From Branchiostoma floridae (lineage: Eukaryota > Chordata > Leptocardii > Amphioxiformes > Branchiostomatidae), in the NCBI RefSeq assembly GCF_000003815.2, contig NC_049996.1, forward strand, positions 57,389 to 94,314: a DNA stretch of 36,926 nucleotides, written 5' to 3'. Position numbers and translations under genes: made by a program. The first letter of the stretch is position 1. Every line of letters begins with the position of its first letter. The notes below the pieces were generated by a model, which made no database searches, was not told the DNA's origin, and was given only the letters and a program-made list of their open reading frames with translations. Shown here in pieces: positions 22,301 through 31,200 of the stretch.

Positions 22301-22952
22301 CTCCCGAATGAGCCTTGAATTGGTTGAATGCTACCTCACCCATTCCACTGACCAACACAACCTCTATCCACAGAATGACGAAGCTCTCCTGACTGATGCT
22401 AATTCTCTCATAACTGGAAATGGACCTTTTAGCGATTTTTAAAGGAGTGATCATTTTCGTTCTGGATCAACGTATGAAGATTTAGGGTTACGGACCTTTA
22501 TCTATCATTATCTAGTGATATCACCATTATTATTCTTTAATTCACACAACATTCGACTCTCCCCTACTTTGTTCACTATAGCTACTTTTCTTGATTACCT
22601 GTCTTCGTTACAAACTTTCATTATCATTGTTATGTAATCACTTTTTCATTACACATTTCAACTGTGTATCCTGTGCCTGCTGCTTGCATTTGAAGAATTT
22701 TCGTGCTACACATTTCGAGTTAAGACCATCCCATCCAGTTGTAGGTACTTGGCCGATCTTTGAAGAGAAAAGAGGTGCAGCTGCTTCAAGTCTGGATGAC
22801 CATGTCAAAACTAGTTTTTATAACGCGCACAGAAGGTCGTGTGTATTGAATTTATGCCAATATTGAGATAGGCGCAGGTGCTTTCAGCGAACAGTCATTG
22901 ACGCACAGTATTCTAATGTTTATCTTTTCAGGATGAACCAGACGAAAAGTGA
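13606..22952 (+). CDS. Divergent FAF1/FAF2-like UAS-domain protein, about 18 exons
   Basis: Exons: 13606-13630, 13994-14420, 14612-14736, 15054-15111, 15231-15544, 16169-16213, 17567-17620, 17755-17864, 18296-18375, 18766-18854, 19020-19121, 19240-19318, 19722-19776, 20092-20280 (duplicate 20716-20904), 21150-21176, 21675-21764, then 21982-22086 or 22932-22952. All junctions keep phase. The N-terminus MADEEAIAG leads to an RG-rich block (RGRGRGRGG), then a possible ubiquitin-like fold (VRFRTEMSGQDLEDVIRRAM), an acidic link, the SPGRDSLP repeats, and a UAS-like thioredoxin fold: RILLVALAVP, LMLDPEFQQRVRNTAYLWVA, DNILAVCIPGQTSRLRRLGV, AFSDMMDLAEEAL. Next comes LRQWRALRQAQDEEFR, matching the QDEAYxxSLxxD helix that follows UAS in FAF proteins. 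Those proteins end in a UBX domain that recruits p97; none is seen here. Length is about 600-660 aa. The family role is inferred; no substrate can be named. Confidence 0.68.
15054..15111 (+). CDS. Small exon 4 of the UAS gene
   Basis: Bounded by GGGTACAG and GTTAGT. It is the only choice I found that bridges exon 3 (ends in phase 1) and the repeat exon (needs phase 2), giving RRSSVFDFEDNEMADEEVEM. It contains an internal ATGGCGGATGAGGAG that resembles the gene's own first exon (ATGGCAGATGAAGAG), so it could also work as an alternative translation start. Confidence 0.6.
15262..15540 (+). repeat. 24-bp coding minisatellite, about 11 units (SPGRDSLP)
   Basis: Unit AGCCCTGGGAGGGACTCCTT plus four more bases, in frame with the UAS gene. 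Five or six central units are nearly identical; flanking units vary (SRGRDSLA, SPGRNASVA, SIPGRNHLA). The minus strand is also open through the repeat, because the period is a multiple of three and the unit has no stop there. The near-identical core points to recent expansion or gene conversion. Confidence 0.92.
15730..15945. other. Intron 5 of UAS gene with a possible degraded MITE
   Basis: GC-rich compared with its flanks. AATAGTAATAGGGGGCTTAATT at the left and TAATTAGACCCCCG...GGGGGCTACTATGCAT at the right look like weak inverted ends. No target duplication found. Confidence 0.3.
16301..16382. repeat. (CA)n microsatellite
   Basis: A nearly pure CA run of about 80 bp in intron 6 of the UAS gene, followed by GT-rich sequence at 16410-16460. 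Confidence 0.97.
16543..17093. repeat. Two diverged direct repeats in UAS intron 6
   Basis: 16543-16613 and 17027-17093 share CATTTT(T)CATGcTG.TTG.CCGAG...GTCA..GGCTT.GC.TGGTAA.CATTCT.T.GCGA. They are diverged, so the duplication is old. The spacing is about 480 bp. Confidence 0.6.
16880..16975 (-). mobile_element. LINE 3' tail remnant
   Basis: On the minus strand it reads CCTGTACTTAGCTTG...ACAATAAAGG followed by (TCAT)n. The layout matches the 3' end of the LINE at 27.1 kb (CCTGTACTTAGCCCG...GCAATAAAGG then TACTAT repeats). It is probably a short 5'-truncated copy of a related family. Confidence 0.65.
17108..17213. repeat. Dispersed repeat, CTCCAAGCAGAGGTTAGG family, copy 1
   Basis: Starts ATTCTCCAAGCAGAGGTTAG and continues through a T-rich stretch with TTTTATCGGGCTTTCTAT and ATCTTGCTGTGT. 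The same order occurs at 20451-20541. The terminal motif also forms the arms of the palindrome at 24283-24378, so all three belong to one repeat family. Confidence 0.65.
18410..18455. repeat. (GT)n then G-rich tract in UAS intron
   Basis: TGTG repeat followed by GGAGGGAGGGGGGGGGG. This could form a G-quadruplex on the plus strand; no more can be said. Confidence 0.85.
20037..21068 (+). repeat. Tandem segmental duplication of UAS exon 14 (two copies of about 407 bp)
   Basis: 20037-20443 and 20661-21068 are nearly identical from TAACTTTGCTTCGCGTCATT to TAGGTCACTG. Each includes a whole 189-nt exon with its acceptor and donor. Coding differences are few: copy 1 reads HIQARWGSS where copy 2 reads HTRAWWASS. 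Both copies are phase 0 to phase 0, so they can be spliced in tandem or as alternatives without breaking frame. Confidence 0.88.
20451..20640. mobile_element. Foldback/MITE between the two exon copies
   Basis: Arms of about 60 bp: GTTAGGCTCCGGCTGTTTTT at the left and AAAAAGCAGCCGGAGCCTAAC at the right, extending through AGTCGTTTTTAT and TTTCTATTTTGT. On the right it continues into CTCTGCTTGGAGAGTA, the end motif of the family at 17108 and 24283; on the left this outer part is missing, as expected if the duplication joint cut it. Confidence 0.72.
21982..22086 (+). CDS. Alternative terminal exon A of the UAS gene
   Basis: Follows CCTATTTAG, enters in phase 0 and reads VAVRAHRERRVMESRTKQFF...FIWSQAF, then TAA. 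It is basic, unlike the acidic alternative end. No AATAAA is seen close by, so a transcript ending here would need a variant signal or a further 3' UTR exon. Confidence 0.45.
   Translation, partial: VAVRAHRERRVMESRTKQFFPNDPAVTFIWSQAF
22160..22230. repeat. Short palindrome in UAS 3' region
   Basis: GGAGTCCAGCCTATTTGTG... and ...AAAAATAAGGCTAGACTCC (22176-22221) are inverted copies around a short centre. A hairpin-forming repeat, possibly a tiny MITE. Confidence 0.5.
22932..22952 (+). CDS. Alternative terminal exon B of the UAS gene (DEPDEK stop)
   Basis: Follows TTATCTTTTCAG, enters in phase 0 and gives DEPDEK then TGA. Joined to the 27-nt exon AVSYESEDE at 21150-21176 it makes a smooth acidic tail. 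An AATAAA near 23387 fits a 3' UTR of about 430 bp. I favour it slightly over exon A. Confidence 0.5.
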   Translation, partial: DEPDEK

Positions 22953-22975
22953 CCGCGTTCACCCGTTAGAACATG

Positions 22976-23795
22976 TGACATGAGAACAAGTAACAAGTAC
23001 TGTACATTGTAAGGGAGGGGAACAACTTGTCATATCTTTGCTTTGTTTTATTACAAATGTACTGTTGACTTGTAAGTGGGGCAGAAATACTTAGATTGTA
23101 ATAGTTTTGTTTTTAAATATGTTTTGTAACCTTTGATGTGTATTAGGGTAAAACAGGCCCTCATAAGTGTGAGGCATGGAGTCTGTCAATGCAACAGCTA
23201 ATCTTTATGTAAATGCAAGTTCCTTCGATGACCAAGTTCGCAAGTTCGTACCAAGCCTGGATGCAAATCATGTTGCTTTAATCTACCTGTACATCAAAGA
23301 GAAGCCATGTAGGTGATACGTTACATAGAAGTGTTAGGCCCACCTTCCTTTTCTGAAACTGTCTATTGTCTGTGTCTGTGATTCTGTAATAAAGACGCCA
23401 GGAGTTGTTGGGTTGGGAACAGTTGGACAGAGGCTTCGGTCAGAGAAGGAAGCAGAGAGAGTGCCCAACTCACAGCTCCCGTGCGTGTCAATGGCATTAC
23501 CTGTGTCTTGTGTGTGTTTCTTAGTCCCGTTGTTTAATAGTTCCTCGTGCAGCATTCTAAAAGAACCTGGGGCCACAACATCGGCCCCACCACTTCTTAC
23601 AGACTCATGTTGTGCATTTCGAACAAAGACAAGTTTTGTGACATGAGAACAAGTAACAAGTACTGTACATTGTAAGGGAGGGGAACAACTTGTCATATCT
23701 TTGCTTTGTTTTATTACAAATGTACTGTTGACTTATGTTGTGCATTTCGAACAAAGACAAGTTTTGTGACATGAGACAAGTAACGAGTACTGTAC
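22976..23795. repeat. Duplicated blocks in the 3' UTR/flank of the UAS gene
   Basis: About 97 bp starting GACATGAGAACAAGTAACAA at 22976-23072 repeats almost exactly at 23642-23738. A second block (TTGTGCATTTCGAACAAAGA... to AGTACTGTAC) at 23610-23668 repeats at 23734-23793. The nesting suggests two successive duplication events. AATAAA at about 23387 lies between the copies. Confidence 0.85.
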
Positions 23796-23814
23796 TGTCT
23801 CCCTATTCTTATTG

Positions 23815-24110
23815 TCCCATAGCAGACATAGCAGGCTTCAATTCATTTTCCTACTGATGATGTGAAATATTCATGAACTTTAAACACGTTGTAGTGGCTC
23901 TAGTATTCCCTGATATTGTCAATGTTGTCAAAAAGAAAGTCAAACATCAGTAGCAACCAACAACAGCACGCCCCTAGAAGACCCGGCTTCTAAGGCTAGG
24001 TTTTAACTTTGACATTATTCGAAACAATACATCTTTCGTCGGTCTCGGGTCACTTTACAATTACATCAACCATGGCGACAACTCAAAAGAGACGGGCATG
24101 CTCTATGTCG
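23815..24110. repeat. Dispersed repeat of about 300 bp, copy 1
   Basis: Shares CCATAGCAGAC...CTACTGATGA...CCCTGATATTGT...CATCAGT.GCAAC...CGTCGGTCT.GGTCA.TTTAC and CCATGG.GACAACTC with 36386-36712 in the same order and orientation. Probably an interspersed non-autonomous element. No coding content. Confidence 0.75.
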
Positions 24111-24276
24111 TTTTTTGGGGGGATGGGGTGCTAATGGTATGATTTCGTTTGACAACAAAGTTCTGAGTCTCGTGTTCGGTGGGTGGAGCACGTGCCAGAA
24201 TGAGCGCGCTAAGTCGCTAAGTGGGTTGGCCCCCAAGGGGCTCAACCAAAGTGACATAACTCCCCAACACGTCACG

Positions 24277-24385
24277 ATATTGTACTCTCCAAGCAGAGGT
24301 TTAATCGGCATATATAGTAGTAGTGTAATTTTCCCGACTACTTCTATATATGCCGATTAAACCTCTGCTTGGAGAGTAACAATAT
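24277..24385. repeat. Near-perfect palindrome of about 109 bp
   Basis: Arms TACTCTCCAAGCAGAGGTTT continue into AATCGGCATATATAGTAG, with a loop of about 15 bases. Even the flanks mirror each other (ATATTGT / ACAATAT). The end motif is shared with repeats at 17108 and 20640. It would form a long hairpin in single strands. Confidence 0.85.
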
Positions 24386-25282
24386 TGGTCTTCCAAGGCA
24401 TGGCCCATATCCTGAATCGGGAACACTATTGGACCATGCTAAGAGGCATTGTTGACATTCGATTATGATCAAAACAGGATATAGATACAGTGAAGACCGA
24501 TCATCAATAGTCTGTGTAACGCAAACTCCGCTTTCCGGGGCTGATGTAGAACGGGCCAATAATTATAAGAAGCGCGATTCAAATCAGGCTAGATCATCAA
24601 TGAATAAACGTTTAGCTCAGAGGAGCGATCGTTGGGAGCTGGACACAAGGCTGAACTGATTATAGGCATTTCAGTCGCAAACATTTCTCGCTCGCGATCG
24701 TTTGATACGCTCCCTGCCAGCTGGTCCCCGCCCCGCGGTTATCTGATCAAGAACAAACAATACACTGTGAACAAAATATTTATTTTCCAAGTAGAAATGG
24801 ATGCATAACCAGATCACAGGAAAGCACTATATACATGATAAAACTAACAAAAAGTTCTATTGTACAGATCATTACAATAGTCAGGAACAGATAGCGTAAA
24901 ATGTGCGTAGTGTGCTTCCGTGTACCCGACAAGTGGGTTAAAGCGTAAATCATAGTACAACTGACTTACTGCGCAAGGATAACAGCTGGTAGCAAGTAAA
25001 ACAACGATCCTCGAGGCGACCTAAATTGGATATGTGTATTCCTTGGCTTCATAACTGAAATATAATGCTAGATGTCAGATGCTAGGTGTAAACGCCGTCA
25101 GGCGATATGTTTTACCCTGGCTTAATAAAGAATAAACAAACAAACAAAGAAGATGTAAAAGTACGACTGGAAAGACAACAAAAGTACAGAGCGTTAAAAG
25201 ATTCTTTTCTAGTTATCTTATTACACCCTGACTTGGAGACTTACGTAACGACAGGGCAATGTGGACTACAGTCCATGGATGA
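24386..25282. other. Gap between the convergent UAS and TRAF-like genes
   Basis: No convincing exon. It should contain the 3' UTR of the minus-strand TRAF-like gene. TATTTATTTTCC near 24778 reads AATAA-type signals on the minus strand, but a clear site cannot be assigned. Confidence 0.4.
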
Positions 25283-28200
25283 TTACACCTGGACGGTGTC
25301 CACTTCTTGCATAAAAATTTGGACGAGTAGGCAGTCCTGACAGACTGTAGTCCCCGTCGCCCTTGCCGTGACGTAGGCCTCCAAGTCGGCAGGTGACATT
25401 GTGATATGCATGCCTTTGGCAGTGCCCTCTCTGAAGACAACCCCGTCATGCTGGAAGTAGATGTGTTCACTGCCCATCTCATTGGAGCTTGCCGGAATGA
25501 CAAACCTGGAGAAACAATACAGCAATTTATGGTTAACTAGATGATAAAACAAACCCATCCGCTACTTTTCTCTCTGGTGCCTTTTTGGGGGCGCATTATA
25601 CACTTTTGCTGGTCATTTCTTTTTGTACGGGCCAGTAACCAGCGACGGTCGACAATCAGCGAATCAATAGAAAAAGAAATGACCAGCAAGAGTACTAGTA
25701 TATTATGAGCCCCAAAAAGGCTCCACAGAGACTGCTATGGAGGCTACGAGCGCAAAGGCATTTCAAAATATCATCCGAAAAAAGGCAGTTGTCAAGTCGT
25801 GAATTGTCTTGGGCGTCAACTATCACAGTCTGCACTTAACATTGGAACAGACAAATAATAATTTGCCATCCTAACGACCCACAGAACAGTTTTGCCAAGC
25901 AATTCAAAGGCCAAATAATATGCAATATTTGTTTATTGACCATAATACAAGAATTCGTGGTTGGTTGCTTCATTCCCAAAACGAAATATCAACAGTTGAC
26001 CTACTTGAAGCGAACAAGTGCAGACTCCGACCTGGTGGTCAGTTGTAGACTGAGGAGCCAGCGGTCTTCGGTCTTCTGGAGAATAATCCTCCAGCCTCCC
26101 TGTAGGGCCCTGAAGACAGGGGAGCAGAACTCCTGCCTGCCCTTTAACAGCTCCGCCTTGAAGGGATGGACAAACCAGGAGAAGCTATTCATCTCCAGCC
26201 CCTTCACCGCCACCGCCATAGCTTTCGTTTCCCCCTATAAAAGTGAAAGTACATTATTTTCAAACACAATTCAACATAAATTCAAGAGGCAGCAACATTG
26301 AAACAATCAGTAGCTTGTTAAAACTCTAGATTTAAAACTCTTGGTGGAACATGTAATAGCGTATAGAAAAAGCCAAGCAATACCAAGTACGTTCTTGGAA
26401 GTACCAATTTTAGTGGAATAATGGGCATATCGCAACAATCTACTGAGACAGATGTTATAATTTCATTGATTGACTTCTGTGAATACACAACACATCACGG
26501 GTTAATTATTTCTATTGCTATTGCTAAAAGAAAATGCATTCAAAGGTAGCGAAATGACTTTCTTAGGTAGTAACACGATCGGCGAACTGACAATGTAGCC
26601 AATCAACCTACCAGGAAGCCAATCTCCTTAATACCCCCCTCACAGTATATACGATTTTCGGACGAACTTCGCGATCGCAGAAAGGTCGGCTGATTTTAAG
26701 ATCTTAAGATGGTCTTGCGTATTTTTCGCCCAAAAACTGTCCCCATCACATATAAACGAGGGTCGTGCGAACGACGGTGAATAAATCTATGATAATGAAC
26801 CTCTTGCACGCGGACAAGGGAACACAAAACGTTCCTCAAAGAAGGCAAGAGATCAATAAATGTTGTTTATTTCGTTGTCGTAATCTTTTTAACCAATGAA
26901 TGGAATGCGCGGGCATAATAGAAATGACACAAGATAGGAATGTGTGTCACAAAGCCAGCCTACATACTGCCACAGGGGCCACAATGTTAGAATTACCATC
27001 ACATTCCCAGAAATGCAATATTTGTAAACAAACGGAAGTCGGGTGAACGTCATCCGAACGTTGCCCGATTGACAGGCGTTCTCCATCCTCGATGATTAAT
27101 AGTAATAGTAGTAATAGCCTTTATTGCACATTCATGCCCTATCGGGCTAAGTACAGGCATATTGATACAAAGGGTAGTAATACAGTAGACATGGTTTCTA
27201 ATACTAATCTAAAACATAGATTCTAAATCTAGTCTAATACATTTGTTCGACTTCTTCTCGTTTCTTAGTAATGTTAAATATGTAGCTAGAGATGTGTTGG
27301 TATAATATCGTCTGATCAAAACTCATAAGAAAAATGAATTTTTCAACACTAGACAAATATTCAAAGCGAGGGAACTTTCCTATAATATAGCTAAAAAGAA
27401 TACTTCTATCGTTACTATATAAACTACAATCTAATAAAAAGTGGGTTTCATCTTCGACCTTGTTCAGGTTACAGAACTGACAAATTCTTTGCTCCAGAGG
27501 TGTGCGGTTGTGCCTCCCTGATTCAACACGGAGTTTGTGGCAGCTAATTCGTAGTTTGGTGATAATAGATCTTTGACGTTCGTTCGGAATTTTAAGGTAC
27601 TCTTCTTCGTTGTAGGTGGATTTGAACAGTCTGTATGAGCGTAATTTGTTCCTTGCGAATTTGCCTTTGTTGTCATTATGGATTTCGCGTAGGAATGTCT
27701 GAAAGTAGATGTCCTTTAAACGTTGTTGAATAGCAGAGATGATTGAAGCCATTTTTGAAACAATTGAGTGTGGAGAATGCCAAACAAAGGCATAACCGCA
27801 TTCTTCTAAAGTTTTCCGCACACCGGAAGCCCAGCATTTGCTACCTAAAGAGTCAAGTTCTAATTGACATAAAAGTGCGTCCGCCTGGAGACTATCAGCC
27901 GGCACATTCAAGCAAACTCTAGTGAAAAACTTAACGGCATTTAGGGAGGCCTCCAATTGTAAGGGGTACCTCCCTAATTCCGCCCGTGCAGCAAGATTGC
28001 TAGCTGTTTTGGGGACATTGAGGGATTGTTTACAGAATTTTACAAGTACGGATTCGATTGGACAAGATTTTGAACTTTTGAAGGAGCCCCAAATCTCCGA
28101 CCCATAAAGTAAAATTGGTTTGACACAGGAGTCAAATAACTTGTTTTTAACAGACAACGGGGCATCAGCTTTGTCAAGGGATTGTCTGACTCCAAACAAA

Positions 28201-31200
28201 GCTCTTAGCCCCTTGTTGTATAGGTATTTGTGATTGGCTTTGAATGTGCCAGCTGAGTTGACAATTATTCCTAAATAACAATACGAAGATACTATTTCTA
28301 CTACATTACTATTGAACAAGAAGGAACAGTCTTTTGGTATCCGACCACCCTTTGTGAAAACTACAATTTTTGTCTTTTTAAGGTTGACTTTCAACCTCCA
28401 GGATTTACAGTACTCTTCTAATCTAGACAAAGATGATTGTAAGCCACGTTGTGACTCTGAGAATATTACTAAATCGTCAGCATATAATAGACAGGGTACA
28501 TTCATACAGTGTAGAACTGGAGGGTTACAACAGGAATGATCAAATTCCGATGCTATGTCACTAATGAATAAGTTGAACAATGTTGGACTCAGGTTACAGC
28601 CTTGTCGAACCCCGCAGTGAGTTACAAATGTATCGGTTAGACCACTGTTTGTTTTAATACAATTTGTAGTTTTAGAGTACATATCTTTTATGGTCAGGAG
28701 AAATTTGCCTCCTATCCCAAGTTTCTTCAATTTTAGTAAAAGACCTTCTCGCCAAACAGAATCAAAAGCTTTACTAAAATCCACAAAACAAGCGTATAGA
28801 CGTGAATTTCTACTGATATATTTGCTGACAAGCGTGTTCAAAGTGAATAGATTATCAGTTGTTCTAAAATTCTTTCTGAAACCGGCCTGTTGTGGTTTGA
28901 AAAGGCTGTTTTCTTCTGCGTAATTAGACAGTCTATTGTTTAAGATTGAACAGAATAATTTTCCTAGACAACTTATAATAGAGATCCCTCTATAGTTGTC
29001 TGGGAGTGAAGTATCTCCGGATTTGTGGATAGGTACAATATGGCTGAGCGACCATTCTTCGGGGAAGTATGCGTTTTGTAAGCACAGGTAAAAAAGATGG
29101 AGCAGAGGTTTTTGGAAAATTGATTTGCCACAATTCAACATTTCGTTTCTTATCATATCGCTTCCACTGTTTTTAACTATGTCTGTGCTCACCTGTCGGT
29201 CTTCAATCGTTGGATTGACGCAAGGCTATTGACCGATACCATTGCGAGGTACGTACGCACGCACGATCTGCGACTCGGTAATACCCCCGTCGGTAATATG
29301 CCGACGAGGAAATGGCAGAGTCCCCCCTTACCGTCAGGGTCATGCCTCCTCGTAATTTAGAGCTCGCAGACTCGTCGTCCGATCGAATCGCGCCTTATGT
29401 GAGGGGGTTATAAGGAGCTCTGCGATCTCAGAGATCTCTTGCGACTTGTCGCTTAAGTTAAGAACATGTTTCGCTGCACCGCGACCATCGTACGATCCCT
29501 GAAAATCGCCGGCGATCCCTAAAAATTGCAAGATGATCGTGAGAACACCGGACGTCTTACTCACTAAAATGTCATTTAGAGCTTGTAGACTAGTCTTCCC
29601 CTCGATTTTCGCCTAATGTGAGGGGGGTATAAGGAAGGATTGACAATGGAATAAGGAATGGTTGACGCGCATTTTGCAAACAACCCCGACTCGCCGAAAG
29701 CTACACAACTTGTGACATATACTGAACATGCGAATCAATAAAAGCAGTTAGTCAATGTACTCACCACCCAATTGTGAGCAACAAGCTGCCTCTGAAGGCA
29801 CATGGCCAAGTTTGAAGCGACACGAGCGTGTCGCTCCATGGACTTGGCCATGTGGTCTGCCAGCTCACGGCGACGTACGATCTCCGGACATCCGCGTACA
29901 GTGCAGGGGACAACTGCGTCAGGACATGTCGTTTGGTGTCCAAACGCCTCACACCTGGTGAGTATAAGTGAAGGAATCATATCGACATCTATCTATCTAT
30001 CTATCTTTCGCTCTATCTCTCTTTCTTTCTTTCTTCACCATGATACATGACATAAAACAGAAAACCAGTAAAGGGAATGTACAGGAACAGTGTTGCACAA
30101 TTGAAACACAGTGACATTGGTCATAATGGTGAAAATACCGGTAAAGACACGTGCACATTAGACACCTTTTCCACTAGCCACTAGATGTGACACCTAGTGA
30201 CTAGTGGAAAAGGTGTCTAAGGCATATAGAATAGGACAAGTCAAAAGTCAAGTTACCTCCGGATCGTCGCGCCACAGCCCATATGGCACTTTATGTTCGC
30301 CTTAGGGCAGACGGTGGACAGGTGTTCGGGGATGTCCAGTCGTTCCGTCTCTGTCCCACAAGGGCAGCGTACTATAGCCCACTCACAGCGATCACTGTGG
30401 TCTTTGATATCCTCTCGTGGAACAAGCACGCCACAGCCAGCGTGGGTGCAGGCAACCTTCACCCGAGGGCAGTAGGTCATCAGGTGCTTGAGGATGTCCT
30501 CCACAGTCCCAGTGACACACCCAAACTGACAACTGGCTTTAAGGCCCAATGCCAATGACCTTAAAGCCATGTTTGGGCCGGCGATCGTACGGGCACACTT
30601 GCACAGCGGGCACTCTGTGATGTTATCCAGACAGCCGGAGCACAGAGTGTGCCCGCAGGCCAGCATGTAACCCTTCACCAACAGCATGATGTGACTGGGT
30701 AGAGAAAATATGTATCAGTTTTTTTGTATAAGCATCAACATTCTTGTTCATCGTTTTGACTAGTTTCTAAATGAACTTACATAAACTAAATTAGCACAAG
30801 AATGTCCATTAATATGTGCAAATACCATCTTGATGTAACAGAAACACGTAAATTGCACAACAATTTACAAAGTGATAGGTACCAAAAGATCACTTTTTCA
30901 GGAGAAGGTGGAATTCTAAGAAATTTAGATACATATCATAACTAACACCTAATCTGTGCGTACGCATCACCACTTCATACAACAGTGCACGTGTCGGTTT
31001 AAAAGACAAAAAAACATAGAATTCATTGTATGAATATACGTAGTCGGCATAATCACGACTGAATGAACTCGAAACCGGTGGTCAGTGGTCAAATAAAGTA
31101 TGTATTGAATCTATAGTCAGCCACTCACCAGGCATGGCAGGTACAACCGTTGACAAGGTTCTCATCTTCCCTGGCATCCACAGTGATGTATTCCACCCAT

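Noticed and set aside
22591-22866. Plus-strand ORF of 91 aa between the two alternative last exons
   Set aside because: No family resemblance, AT-rich intronic context; phase-0 splice sites on both sides are better explained by the exon model.
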